Shown: positions 27,311 through 35,990, counted from the first letter of the stretch. The stretch: DNA of 64,000 bases from Poritiphilus flavus (GCF_009901585.1 NZ_WXYO01000008.1:248001-312000), one strand, 5' to 3'. Notes: a model not told the origin generated them from the sequence alone. A program made the numbers and translations.

Positions 27311-27904
27311 ATGAAAAAAATCAATCCGTTGAAGATCATTCCGTTTTACAAGAATGAGAAAGTGCTGATCAAAAGGGCAATTTCCGGAAACCGGGAGGCC
27401 CAAAAATGGTTATACGACTCTTTTGCACCCAAAATGTTAGGTGTTTGCCGTCAGTATATCAAGGATCTTCAATTTGCTGAGGATGTTATGATAGAAGGAT
27501 TCGTAAAAGTCTTTAGGCACCTGGAAGGATTTAAGCACGAAGGCAGTTTTGAGGGATGGATAAGAAGGATCATGATACGGGAATGTATTTCTCATTTGCG
27601 CAAAAGGCAATTCGTGGTCTATGACGATGAGGTCTTTGAAAAGAACCATATGGAAACAACTCCGACAGGAGAGCCTTTGGATGAGAACCATATGCAATAC
27701 CTGATTGACGGCTTACCTGAGGGTTATAAGATGGTCTTTGTCCTTTATTCAGTGGAAGGGTATAAACATGCGGAAATTGCGGAAATGCTCTCTATATCTG
27801 AAAATACATCCAAGTCCCAGCTTTTCAAGGCCAGGAGGATGCTGAGGGATAAATTAAGGGCACTGGAGATGAGGGAAGCGAGAAATATATCGAACAAAGC
27901 ATAG
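27311..27904 (+). CDS. ECF-type RNA polymerase sigma-70 factor
   Basis: 197 residues. Sigma region 2 at about 45-110 (YIKDLQFAEDVMIEGFVKVF, then FEGWIRRIMIRECISHLRK) and region 4 at about 135-185 (LPEGYKMVFVLYSVEGYKHA, then ISENTSKSQLFKARRML). Directs core polymerase to a small regulon. It is followed by a single-pass membrane protein gene with an anti-sigma-like layout and by a coiled-coil/barrel protein gene, probably one operon. A GGCAAC-N17-CGTC pattern upstream may be its own promoter. Confidence 0.9.
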   Translation: MKKINPLKIIPFYKNEKVLIKRAISGNREAQKWLYDSFAPKMLGVCRQYIKDLQFAEDVMIEGFVKVFRHLEGFKHEGSFEGWIRRIMIRECISHLRKRQFVVYDDEVFEKNHMETTPTGEPLDENHMQYLIDGLPEGYKMVFVLYSVEGYKHAEIAEMLSISENTSKSQLFKARRMLRDKLRALEMREARNISNKA

Positions 27905-27956
27905 CCACCTACTGAATGACAGAGCGGCGATAAAAGTATAGTCTAAAAATTGAAGC

Positions 27957-28718
27957 ATGGAATTGAATGAGTTGGAAAAGTTAGCCAGGGAGAAGTTAGG
28001 GTCCAGGGAGATCAGGCCGTCTGATCGGGCGTGGACTGAAGTGGCCGGACGTATAGATCATCAGAAAAAATCGCCAAAGCGCTTTAAACCATGGTATGCC
28101 GCTGCGGCCGTCCTGATCGGGTTGATTATCGGTTCAATGGTGCTGCTAAATAAGCCGGAGATGGCGGTTGGAACCGAGGAGATCGTTAATACTCCTCTGA
28201 ATGAGGAGGCGCCGGCTGAAGCCAAAGCACCTCAGGATATTCCGCCAAAGACAGCTGAAACCAATCCGGTTGTACTGGCCGAAACTGAAGAGCCTTCAGA
28301 AGAGAATCAGGTCTTAACCGGGGAATTGCATGAAGAGGATGAAATTTTGGATGATAATCAGCAAATAGCAACGGTAGTGGAAACCGAAACTCCGGTTGAA
28401 TTAGGAACAGATATTTCCCTGCTGGACGAGGAGGACAGCGTAATCGCATCTAAGGTAGCCGAAGTGGTTTCCCAGGTGGCCCTCCTGGAACAGAACGACG
28501 GTACAGTCAGCGATGCCGAGGTGGATTCCCTTCTGCGAAAAGCGCAGGAAGAGCTATTAAAGGAAAGGATCTTTAGGAAAGACAATAGCGTGGATGCCGT
28601 AGCCCTCTTGAATGAAGTGGAGGCGGAACTGGATCAAACCTTCAGGGACCGGATATTTGAAAAATTAAAAACAGGTTTTATAAAGGTACGCACAGCTGTT
28701 GCTGACCGTAACAACTAA
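27957..28718 (+). CDS. Single-pass membrane protein, probable anti-sigma partner
   Basis: 253 residues. A cytoplasmic N-terminal part of about 45 residues (MELNELEKLAREKLGSREIR) is followed by one transmembrane segment at about 47-66 (WYAAAAVLIGLIIGSMVLL), then a very acidic, Glu/Pro-rich stretch (70-150) and a helical C-terminal part. No named domain is recognised. The position 52 bases after an ECF sigma gene and the topology suggest an anti-sigma or sigma-regulating role, which is inference only. The third gene of the cluster follows after 126 bases. Confidence 0.7.
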   Translation: MELNELEKLAREKLGSREIRPSDRAWTEVAGRIDHQKKSPKRFKPWYAAAAVLIGLIIGSMVLLNKPEMAVGTEEIVNTPLNEEAPAEAKAPQDIPPKTAETNPVVLAETEEPSEENQVLTGELHEEDEILDDNQQIATVVETETPVELGTDISLLDEEDSVIASKVAEVVSQVALLEQNDGTVSDAEVDSLLRKAQEELLKERIFRKDNSVDAVALLNEVEAELDQTFRDRIFEKLKTGFIKVRTAVADRNN

Positions 28719-28844
28719 TCCAACACATCGGGAAAAGCATATATAATTCTTCATTAGATCGTGAAGAACAGGAGAGTTTTATTCATCAATCAGCCAACAT
28801 TCCGGAACAGTTTACCGGGATGGTGGAAAATCAAAAACACCAAT

Positions 28845-29918
28845 ATGAGAACATTAAGTAGGTTCATAGTACTGATTTTGCTTACACTTCTTGCGCAAAA
28901 CGCAACGGCCCAGCAAGACTATGAAAGGGAAATTGCCAGGCTTAAAGAGCAAAAGGAGCGAGTGATGCTTCAGGAAAAAGAGGCTCTTAAAAAGGAAATA
29001 GAGGAGATAAACGAACGACTGGAGGCGGGTGAGATCAGTTTGGTCAGAGCAGACAGGCTTAAGGAGGAGGCTGCAAGGAAAAGGGCTCTGAATATCGAAG
29101 ATCGTCTGGCCATACTGGATAACCGGATTGCCTTGTTGGAACGCAATAAGGGGGATGTGCTAAAGGACAACCGGGATCGTTTTGACATCGATGAGGAGGA
29201 TAGGCGCGCCAGAATTACCATTAATGAGAGGAGTTGGGATCCTTTTGAGTCCCGTTACAGAAGGGCTAAATACGACCGCCGCACCTATTCGGACCTGGTG
29301 GTGGCCGTGGGTCTGAATAACGCTATTATAGAAGGGCAATCCCTGGACGATACTCCCTATAAAGTGGGCGGAAGCCGCTTTTTTGAACTGGGTTGGGCCT
29401 GGAGAACAAGGGTTTTTCGAAATACCAACTTTATGCGCATCAACTACGGTTTTAGCTTTCAGTTTAACGGACTTAAGCCCAAAGACAATATGTATTTTGT
29501 TTCTGAAGGTGGGCAGACCAGCCTTCAGGATTTTGAAATCGCCGAACTGCAAAAATCCAAATTGAGGATGGATAACCTGGTTTTCCCCCTCCACCTGGAA
29601 TTTGGCCCTTCCAGATTTATTGAAAGCGAAGACAAGATCAGATACTCCCTGAGAAGACAGTTCAGACTGGGCCTGGGAGGATATGCCGGGTTCAACCTGG
29701 GAACCAGGCAAAAACTAAAATACCGTCTTGATGGTGACAGGATAAAAGACAAGGTGAAGGGGGCTTTTAATACCAACGACTTTATTTACGGGCTTAGTGC
29801 CTATGTTGGGGTTGAAGGGATCTTACTCTACGCTAAATACGACCTGAATACCATCTTTAAGGATGGGGCAGCACCGGAACAACGAAATATATCACTGGGC
29901 CTTCGGTTCGATCTGTAA
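28845..29918 (+). CDS. Exported protein with coiled coil and probable outer-membrane barrel
   Basis: 357 residues from the ATG at 28845, selected because it opens a signal peptide ending at ATAQQ. An upstream GTG at 28761 would add 28 residues without signal character. After the signal, about 110 residues are a charged coiled coil (heptad-like EIARLKEQKERV and later RADRLKEEAARK). The rest has alternating aromatic strands ending in SLGLRFDL, the C-terminal pattern of outer-membrane proteins. Function unknown. It closes the ECF sigma cluster and is followed by a terminator. Confidence 0.7.
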   Translation: MRTLSRFIVLILLTLLAQNATAQQDYEREIARLKEQKERVMLQEKEALKKEIEEINERLEAGEISLVRADRLKEEAARKRALNIEDRLAILDNRIALLERNKGDVLKDNRDRFDIDEEDRRARITINERSWDPFESRYRRAKYDRRTYSDLVVAVGLNNAIIEGQSLDDTPYKVGGSRFFELGWAWRTRVFRNTNFMRINYGFSFQFNGLKPKDNMYFVSEGGQTSLQDFEIAELQKSKLRMDNLVFPLHLEFGPSRFIESEDKIRYSLRRQFRLGLGGYAGFNLGTRQKLKYRLDGDRIKDKVKGAFNTNDFIYGLSAYVGVEGILLYAKYDLNTIFKDGAAPEQRNISLGLRFDL

Positions 29919-29935
29919 CCAATCACTTCTTCCAG

Positions 29936-29969
29936 AAAGCCACTCCTTCATATCGCGGGGTGGCTTTTT
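29936..29969 (+). terminator. Terminator after the ECF sigma cluster
   Basis: AAAGCCACTCC (29936-29946) pairs with GGGGTGGCTTT (29957-29967), followed by further T residues. It is also usable from the convergent zinc-ribbon gene. Confidence 0.75.
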
Positions 29970-29983
29970 ATATTGTGATTGGA

Positions 29984-30259
29984 TCACTGGAAGTTCGCGA
30001 ATTCCTGTTCCATTTCTGCTGTGAATTCTTCTTTATAGTATGTTCGTTTGCAATGCGAACAGGAGGCAAATCGACTGGTTTGGACGCGAAACAGTGGGAT
30101 CCAGAACAGGTGGAAATAATTCGGGACCTCGGTTGCCTGTAAACTGCCCTTTTGTTCACAGAAGGGGCAGATACTTTGTGTAAGGATTCTTGTTCTTTGC
30201 TTTCCGGGCCTTGTGCCAAAGAAAAGTATCATAGAAATAAGGGTTTCAAAACCGATCAT
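29984..30259 (-). CDS. Small zinc-ribbon protein
   Basis: 91 residues. A hydrophobic N-terminus (MIGFETLISMILFFG) is followed by a zinc ribbon with two CxxC knuckles: CPFC at about 31 and CSHC at about 67, separated by FHLFWIPLFRV. The spacing and intervening text match the zinc_ribbon_15 type of small proteins. Function is unknown; membrane association through the first 15 residues is possible. The gene is short and overlapped by an open frame on the plus strand, but the paired cysteine knuckles make the minus frame the real one. Confidence 0.7.
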   Translation of the reverse strand: MIGFETLISMILFFGTRPGKQRTRILTQSICPFCEQKGSLQATEVPNYFHLFWIPLFRVQTSRFASCSHCKRTYYKEEFTAEMEQEFANFQ

Positions 30260-30351
30260 AAATTTAAGGATTTAGGAGGAATCCACTCCGGATCTTCACT
30301 TTTTAAAACGCATTGGTTTTCTTATTTTTACCTGCTACAGAAGCTTCAATT

Positions 30352-32331
30352 TTGATTTCAAAGAGCACTATAGACCAAGTATATGAAACTGCCCGCCTTG
30401 AGGAGGTGATCGGGGATTTTGTGCAGTTAAAGAAATCAGGAGCGAACTTCAAGGGGCTGAGTCCGTTTACGGACGAACGCACTCCCAGTTTTATGGTTTC
30501 CCCGGTAAAACAAATATGGAAGGATTTTAGTAGTGGTAAAGGAGGTAATGTAGTGGCCTTTCTTATGGAACACGAACACTTTACCTATCCGGAAGCTATC
30601 AAGTACCTGGCTAAAAAGTACAATATTGAGGTAGAGGAGACCCAGCGTACAGATGAGCAAAAGCAGGAAGCCAATGAGCGGGAAAGCATGTACCTGGTCT
30701 CTGAATTTGCCAGAGACCATTTTCAGCATAATCTGTGGGAATCGGAATTGGGGAAGGCGATCGGCCTGTCCTATTTTAAAGAACGGGGATTTGAGGAGGA
30801 GACGATCCGGTCTTTTGGTTTGGGTTACTGCCTCGATCACTGGGATGATTTTACCAAGGCTGCACTTGAAGCAGGCTACCAATTGAATTATCTGGAGAAA
30901 ACCGGGCTAACCATCATTAAGGAAGGGGCCGCTGAAGGAGAGAGTAACCGAAAGTTCGATCGCTTTAAAGGCAGGGTTATGTTCCCCATACATTCTATGA
31001 GTGGCAGGGTACTTGGCTTTGGAGGTCGTATTTTGGGAAACAACAAAAAGGCTGCAAAATATCTGAATTCCCCGGAAAGTGAGATCTATCACAAGAGCAA
31101 GGTCCTATATGGGATCTATTTTGCGAAGAAGGCCATTGCCAAAGAAGACAATTGCTTTTTGGTGGAAGGGTATACGGATGTAATCCAGTTTTATCAACGC
31201 GGGATCCAAAATGTGGTGTCGTCCAGTGGTACAGCACTTACCCCGGAGCAGATCCGCCTGATAAACCGACTTACGAAGAACATAACCGTCCTTTTTGATG
31301 GGGACGCCGCAGGGCTTAGAGCCTCTTTGCGCGGAGTGGATCTCATTCTTGAGCAGGGAATGAATGTGAAGATATGTACCTTCCCTGAAGGAGAAGATCC
31401 GGATAGTTTCGCCAAAAATAACAGCCTGGAAGAACTACAGCATTATCTACAGGAGAACTCCAAGGATTTCATCCAATTCAAAGCCTCTCTGCTGGCGGAG
31501 GAATCTGCTAATGACCCTATAAAAAGAGCGGACACCATTCGGGATATCGTCAACAGTATCTCCAAAATACCGGATACTATAAAACGGGAAGTTTATATCC
31601 AGGAGTGTGCCCAAATCATGAATATCTCTGAACAGGTCTTATTCAATACGCTGGCTCAGATCGGGCAAAAAGCATTGTCTGATGCTGGAAAAAAGGCCAG
31701 AGAAGCTCAGAAGGCCTTTGAGGTGGTGAAATCGGAACCTGTTCAGGAAAAAATAGACCTGCAGTACGAACTGGAACGAAAGATCATAGAGGTCCTCCTG
31801 CTTTACGGCAATGAAGAGGAAGAGTTTGAGGATTTGCTACTCCGCGAGAACGAGGCAGGAGACCTGGTTCTGGAGCCAGAAAGTATGGCTGCTAAGGTCT
31901 ACGAAAAGATCTTCCTGGACCTGCAGGAAGATGAGATCGAACTCACCCATGAAAAATTCAGAACGATCTATTATTTATTGATCTCCAGTTTAAGTGAGAA
32001 CGAGGATTTTTCCATCAATACTTTTCTAACCGATCTGGACAGGGAACTGGTAGAGGAAGTATCTTCAATTTTAATGGAGGAGGAAAGATATACCTTGCAC
32101 CAATGGGAGCGAAAGGATATTTACCCAAAGGAAAAACAAGCAGGGGTTTCGCAACTCGTAAGTGAAACCATACTTACGCTGCGATGTTACCTCATTAAGA
32201 AAAGGATACACTCACTTCAGCAAAATACGGAAGGTTCCTCTGAAGACCACCGGGAGACCCTGGAAGAGATCATGAATTACCTCCAACTGAATACACTTTT
32301 AAACAAAAAACTCAACCGGGTATTGTCTTAA
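30352..32331 (+). CDS. dnaG: DNA primase (flavobacterial type without zinc ligands)
   Basis: 659 residues from a TTG at 30352, giving the family-like N-terminus MISKSTIDQVYETAR. Makes RNA primers at the replication fork. The TOPRIM domain is intact (FLVEGYTDVIQFYQRG at about 270 and VLFDGDAAGLRA near 320), and a C-terminal helicase-binding region follows. The N-terminal CHC2 region is recognisable, but the four zinc ligands are replaced: LSPFT where CPFH is expected (Ser37, Thr40) and KDFSSG where CFGC is expected (Asp58, Ser61). From memory this is shared by other Flavobacteriaceae. Confidence 0.92.
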   Translation: MISKSTIDQVYETARLEEVIGDFVQLKKSGANFKGLSPFTDERTPSFMVSPVKQIWKDFSSGKGGNVVAFLMEHEHFTYPEAIKYLAKKYNIEVEETQRTDEQKQEANERESMYLVSEFARDHFQHNLWESELGKAIGLSYFKERGFEEETIRSFGLGYCLDHWDDFTKAALEAGYQLNYLEKTGLTIIKEGAAEGESNRKFDRFKGRVMFPIHSMSGRVLGFGGRILGNNKKAAKYLNSPESEIYHKSKVLYGIYFAKKAIAKEDNCFLVEGYTDVIQFYQRGIQNVVSSSGTALTPEQIRLINRLTKNITVLFDGDAAGLRASLRGVDLILEQGMNVKICTFPEGEDPDSFAKNNSLEELQHYLQENSKDFIQFKASLLAEESANDPIKRADTIRDIVNSISKIPDTIKREVYIQECAQIMNISEQVLFNTLAQIGQKALSDAGKKAREAQKAFEVVKSEPVQEKIDLQYELERKIIEVLLLYGNEEEEFEDLLLRENEAGDLVLEPESMAAKVYEKIFLDLQEDEIELTHEKFRTIYYLLISSLSENEDFSINTFLTDLDRELVEEVSSILMEEERYTLHQWERKDIYPKEKQAGVSQLVSETILTLRCYLIKKRIHSLQQNTEGSSEDHRETLEEIMNYLQLNTLLNKKLNRVLS

Positions 32332-32344
32332 GCTCAAGGCAAAA

Positions 32345-32372
32345 GAAAAGCCCCGGCTATCTGCCAGGGCTC
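32345..32372. terminator. Hairpin between convergent dnaG and response regulator genes
   Basis: AGCCCCGGC and GCCAGGGCT pair over nine positions with one mismatch around a five-base loop. A-rich sequence lies on the left and T-containing sequence on the right, so it may act in both directions. Confidence 0.55.
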
Positions 32373-32396
32373 TGTATTTCATGTGTTTAGAACTAT

Positions 32397-33026
32397 TTAG
32401 TACAACTCCAGGGCTTTGGCCTGCTGTAACAGGTCTACCAGGTTGTCCACATTGAGTTTTTTCATCAAACGGGCTTTATACGTACTTACCGTTTTCTCGT
32501 TCAAATTCAGTCCCAGTGCCACGTCTTTGTTTCGCTTTCCGCTGGCTAACAATTTCAATACTTCAACCTCTCTTGTAGAGAGTTTTCTAAAGAATCTTCT
32601 CGGTTTCTGTGTTCCTTCATCAAAAGCAAGGCGTTGTGCCAACTCGTTGGTGATGAACATGTTTCCCTCGCTTACCTTTCGCACAGCACTGATGATATAA
32701 TCCAGGTCTGCGGTTTTAGAAAGATATCCGAAAGCTCCAGCTCTTATTGTGCTCAGCGCATAAACGTCTTCAGATTGTCCGCTGTAGATCAATACCTTAA
32801 TGTCGGGAAACTCTTGTTTGATCTTTCTTAAGGTTGCAATACCGTTGATTTCTGGAATATCCATCTCCAACATTACAACGTCCGGGGTAACTTTTTCCAA
32901 TTTTTCGAATAGCTCTGAAGTAGTGGAAACATCCTCAATTACTTCAAAATCCGAAGCAGAATTGAGCACCTGCTTTATTCCCATTCTCACAATTGGATGG
33001 TTGTCTGCAATTAGTACTTTGATCAT
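32397..33026 (-). CDS. Orphan NarL/LuxR-type response regulator with Glu at the phosphoacceptor position
   Basis: 209 residues. Receiver domain at about 1-120 (IKVLIADNHPIVRMGIK) and LuxR helix-turn-helix at about 145-205 (LSTREVEVLKLLASGKRNKD, then NEKTVSTYKARLMKKL). In the receiver the usual PDVVLMDxxMP reads PDVVMLEMDIP, so the phosphorylated Asp is Glu54 (codon GAG), with Asp56 two residues on. The conserved switch Ser82 and Lys104 are present. No kinase gene is adjacent. Either control does not use phosphorylation or Asp56 substitutes. A TATTTTTG -7 element lies upstream on the minus strand. Confidence 0.88.
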   Translation of the reverse strand: MIKVLIADNHPIVRMGIKQVLNSASDFEVIEDVSTTSELFEKLEKVTPDVVMLEMDIPEINGIATLRKIKQEFPDIKVLIYSGQSEDVYALSTIRAGAFGYLSKTADLDYIISAVRKVSEGNMFITNELAQRLAFDEGTQKPRRFFRKLSTREVEVLKLLASGKRNKDVALGLNLNEKTVSTYKARLMKKLNVDNLVDLLQQAKALELY

Positions 33027-33064
33027 TGTGGTTTTTTTTCTAGACTTTTAACGCCTAACGCGTC

Positions 33065-33072
33065 CAAAAATA
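33065..33072 (-). promoter_or_regulatory. -7 element TATTTTTG for the response regulator
   Basis: TATTTTTG on the minus strand matches TAnnTTTG and lies about 40 bases before the start codon at 33026. The -33 element is not clear. Confidence 0.4.
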
Positions 33073-33192
33073 CTGACATGCAATGTAGGGTTAAATTATC
33101 TAATTTCAGAAACAAAAATGTACTTTTTTTCTTAATTAACACGAATTTTTATGACTTTATTCGACTTAAATACCTGATTTTTAGTTAAGAGG

Positions 33193-33981
33193 TTATTTTA
33201 GCTCTTCAGGTATCTCGCAAACTGGAATAGGAATCATCTTATGTTGGTTTGCGGTATTATATTTTTTAAATATAACAAAAACTTCCTGTTCTCTCCCGCT
33301 AAAATCTTCTGCTGTTTTTCCCAAGTCATTCATACGCATTGCCCACTCCAGTTCCGGATATGAAGCCCCTATTTGATCTTCGTCTGTCCTGTGGTCTCCC
33401 CAAAGCCCATCAGTGGGTGGAGCCTGGATAATCGCATCACTAACACCGACGAATTTTCCAACTTCATAGACCTCAGTTTTCAAGAGGTCGGCTATCGGAC
33501 TGAGGTCCACCCCTCCGTCCCCGTACTTGGTGTAAAACCCAATGCCAAAATCCTCAACCTTATTTCCCGTACCGGCTACAAGGTATTTCTTCAGTGCTGC
33601 AAAATAATACAATGTGGTCATCCGCAGACGTGCCCGGGTATTGGCAAGAGACATGAAGCGTTCTTCTTCATTCTCCACAGCGGGCAATGCTGCTACCAGA
33701 TTGTCGAAAACAGGAGTAAGGTTAACAGGTATCCTGTCTACATTCTTATAGTTTTCCTGTAACCAGGCGATGTGATCCGCTGCCCTGGAGACCTGATTGG
33801 CACCCTGGTGAATGGGCATTTCAACACATAGCAGTTTCAAACCGGTTTTCGCACAGAGCGTGGAGGTTACGGCAGAATCAATACCTCCGGAAACCCCGAT
33901 CACAAATCCTTCCATGCCGGCCCTGGTGGCATAATCCTTAAGCCAGGTTACTATGTAGTCTGTTACTTTTTCTGTATTCAT
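33193..33981 (-). CDS. nadE: Ammonia-dependent NAD+ synthase
   Basis: 262 residues. Amidates nicotinic acid adenine dinucleotide to NAD+ with ATP. The PP-loop SGGIDSAVTS is at about 30-39. KVEDFGIGFYTKYGDGGVD near 145 and the EVG/GVSDAI region near 170 are standard. There is no N-terminal glutaminase domain, so ammonia is the nitrogen donor. It is divergently arranged with gldB across a 76-base gap that must hold both promoters; this nadE-gldB-gldC arrangement is familiar in flavobacteria. Confidence 0.92.
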   Translation of the reverse strand: MNTEKVTDYIVTWLKDYATRAGMEGFVIGVSGGIDSAVTSTLCAKTGLKLLCVEMPIHQGANQVSRAADHIAWLQENYKNVDRIPVNLTPVFDNLVAALPAVENEEERFMSLANTRARLRMTTLYYFAALKKYLVAGTGNKVEDFGIGFYTKYGDGGVDLSPIADLLKTEVYEVGKFVGVSDAIIQAPPTDGLWGDHRTDEDQIGASYPELEWAMRMNDLGKTAEDFSGREQEVFVIFKKYNTANQHKMIPIPVCEIPEELK

Positions 33982-34009
33982 ATAGCCTCTCTATTAGATT
34001 GAAAACTAC

Positions 34010-34017
34010 TAACTTTG
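34010..34017 (+). promoter_or_regulatory. -7 element TAACTTTG for gldB
   Basis: TAACTTTG fits TAnnTTTG and lies 41 bases before the gldB start. No good -33 match is seen at the usual spacing. Confidence 0.4.
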
Positions 34018-34057
34018 CCCCCGTAAAAATAAGGTGTAGGAACGTAATAATAAAATA

Positions 34058-35032
34058 GTGGATAAATTACTTTACCGCTACCTGACGGGCTTTTTCGGGA
34101 TAGTTTTTTTAATGGTTTTTGCCGCTTGCAGGGAAGAAGATAAAACCGTGTCCGAAATTGCGGGAATTGAGATCGATCTGGAAGTACTGCGCTTTGATCA
34201 GGAGTTTTCCAGGGCTGAACCTGAGGAATTTCCAAAACTGAAAGCGAGGTATCCCTATTTGTTCCCGGGACCCGACAGCGTCTGGCTAGCCAAGATGGAA
34301 GACACCCTTCACCTACAACTGTTTCAGGAATCGGAGAAGTTGTTTGAGGATTTTGAGCAAGAAAAAGATCTGCTTAGCCAATTCTTCAAACACAGTAAGT
34401 ATTACTTTCCACAGTCTACTACGCCTAAGGTGATCACCCTGATCAATAATGTAGATTATGAAGCCAGAATTATTCTGGCGGATACGCTTTTGTTAATAGG
34501 GCTTGACAATTATCTCGGAAGTGAACACGGGTTTTACCGCGGTATCGACCGCTATATCGCTGCCGGTATGGACAAGCAATACCTTACCAGTGATCTGGCC
34601 TCAGCCTTTGCTAAATCCGTAGTGAGATATCCATCGGACCGCAGTTTCCTGGCACGTATGATTTACTACGGTAAAGAACTTTACCTAAAGGACAAATTAC
34701 TGCCGGGTGCCACTGAGGCGCAGCGTATAGGCTATACTCCGGAACAATTGGAGTGGGCCAGGGAAAATGAAGAGCAGATCTGGCGCTATTTTATCGAGAA
34801 GGAGCTACTTTACAGTACAGATCTCAAACTGGGCCCCCGATTTCTGGATCCGGCCCCTTTTTCCAAGTTCCGCTTAGAACTGGATAACGAATCTCCGGGC
34901 AGGCTGGGGCGCTATATGGGATGGCAGATCGTACGGGCTTTCGCGGATAAGAATGAGCTGGAGCTTAAACAAATACTCGCTTTACCAGAGGAAGAAATTT
35001 TTAAGAGAGCAAACTATAAACCAAAAAAATAG
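34058..35032 (+). CDS. gldB: Gliding motility lipoprotein GldB
   Basis: 324 residues from a GTG at 34058. The N-terminus has a lipoprotein signal: a hydrophobic run ending VFLMVFAAC, with the lipidated Cys at residue 24. The mature part carries the GldB-family text EIDLEVLRFDQEF at about 38-50 and HGFYRGIDRYIAAGM near 155. Family knowledge: GldB is an essential component for gliding and SprB secretion/stability in flavobacteria, sitting in the cell envelope. It is directly followed by gldC and divergent from nadE. Confidence 0.92.
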   Translation: MDKLLYRYLTGFFGIVFLMVFAACREEDKTVSEIAGIEIDLEVLRFDQEFSRAEPEEFPKLKARYPYLFPGPDSVWLAKMEDTLHLQLFQESEKLFEDFEQEKDLLSQFFKHSKYYFPQSTTPKVITLINNVDYEARIILADTLLLIGLDNYLGSEHGFYRGIDRYIAAGMDKQYLTSDLASAFAKSVVRYPSDRSFLARMIYYGKELYLKDKLLPGATEAQRIGYTPEQLEWARENEEQIWRYFIEKELLYSTDLKLGPRFLDPAPFSKFRLELDNESPGRLGRYMGWQIVRAFADKNELELKQILALPEEEIFKRANYKPKK

Positions 35033-35035
35033 ATA

Positions 35036-35371
35036 ATGTCGGTATTACATACTTCAGAGATCGTCTTAAGGGTAGGTCTTGATGAGAACAGGGTCCCCGA
35101 AGAATTGAGCTGGTCTGCTCAGGATGGTGGAGTGACCAATGAAGAGGCCAAAGCCATGTTGCTGTCTGTCTGGGATAGCAAGAATCAAGAGTCCCTGAAA
35201 ATAGATCTTTGGACCAAGGATATGCCTGTGGACGAAATGAAGGTGTTTTTTCATCAAACGTTGGTTTCGCTCACTGATACCTTTATGAAGGCTACCCAGG
35301 ATGAAAAAATGACGGCCACCATGAAGGATTTTTGTGATTATTTCGCAGAAAAGCTGGAATTGGGTAAATAG
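35036..35371 (+). CDS. gldC: Gliding motility protein GldC
   Basis: 111 residues. The text ILRVGLDENRVPEELSWSAQDGG-type (residues about 8-28) and the C-terminal FCDYFAEKLELG match GldC, a small cytoplasmic protein. Family knowledge: gldC mutants show reduced gliding rather than complete loss. It starts three bases after the gldB stop and is convergent with the marR gene, whose stop lies six bases away. Confidence 0.9.
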   Translation: MSVLHTSEIVLRVGLDENRVPEELSWSAQDGGVTNEEAKAMLLSVWDSKNQESLKIDLWTKDMPVDEMKVFFHQTLVSLTDTFMKATQDEKMTATMKDFCDYFAEKLELGK

Positions 35372-35376
35372 CGATC

Positions 35377-35976
35377 TTAACCCACTGGCTGATGTTCAGG
35401 GCAGTCGATCCTATGGTCTCCGGGGCTAAGTACTTTTTCCAGGAATCTACAATAGGTGCCGTTTTCAGATCTTTCGAAAAATTTACAGGATACACACATA
35501 CGGTTGACCGAGATGACCCCGTCACTCGAAAGCCTCGATATGAGGTAATATAGCTCATGGAAAAAAGCCTCTTTCCTGCTTTGGGGCATATCCTTGAGCG
35601 GGGCTTCAATAACCGAGGCAAAGTCCGAAATTTTCGAGACCAATTCAAGGCCTGTTTCGCTAAGGTGAATGCTGTAACTTCTACTGTCACCCGGGTCACG
35701 CATCCTTGTAATCAATTCTTTCTTACCCAAGAGGCGTACCGTTTCACTAATGGTAGCCTTAGCCACATTAAACTCCCGGGCAAGGTAGTTTACTTTGGAT
35801 TTTTCAGGGGGATGAAAACGTACGAACAGCAGCAACTGCAATTGCAGAGGAGTTAGGCCGTATTCCTTCCCTTTTTTCCAGAGCAAAACTTTGAAAGCCT
35901 CTGAGATGCGCTCCAGTGCGACCACGATTTTGCTTTCAATATGCCGGGACTGGTGATGTGGATCAAATGTTTCCAT
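35377..35976 (-). CDS. MarR-family regulator with four-cysteine C-terminal tail
   Basis: 199 residues. Winged-helix MarR domain at about 15-145 (LTPLQLQLLLFVRFHP, VAKATISETVRLLGKKELI, RDPGDSRSYSIHLSETG). An additional C-terminal segment has C161-x2-C164-x11-C176-x15-C192 followed by His195, a set suited to bind zinc or an iron-sulphur cluster. This suggests redox or metal sensing (inference). A 31-base palindrome at 35991-36021 just before its start should be its own operator. Two genes upstream on the same strand encode a lipoprotein and a CxxC thioredoxin-like protein, each with a related palindrome. Confidence 0.87.
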   Translation of the reverse strand: METFDPHHQSRHIESKIVVALERISEAFKVLLWKKGKEYGLTPLQLQLLLFVRFHPPEKSKVNYLAREFNVAKATISETVRLLGKKELITRMRDPGDSRSYSIHLSETGLELVSKISDFASVIEAPLKDMPQSRKEAFFHELYYLISRLSSDGVISVNRMCVSCKFFERSENGTYCRFLEKVLSPGDHRIDCPEHQPVG

Positions 35977-35990
35977 CGGCCTAAAATAAC

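Noticed and set aside
29960-30142. 60-codon plus-strand open frame
   Set aside because: Overlaps the zinc-ribbon gene on the other strand, whose two CxxC knuckles are characteristic.
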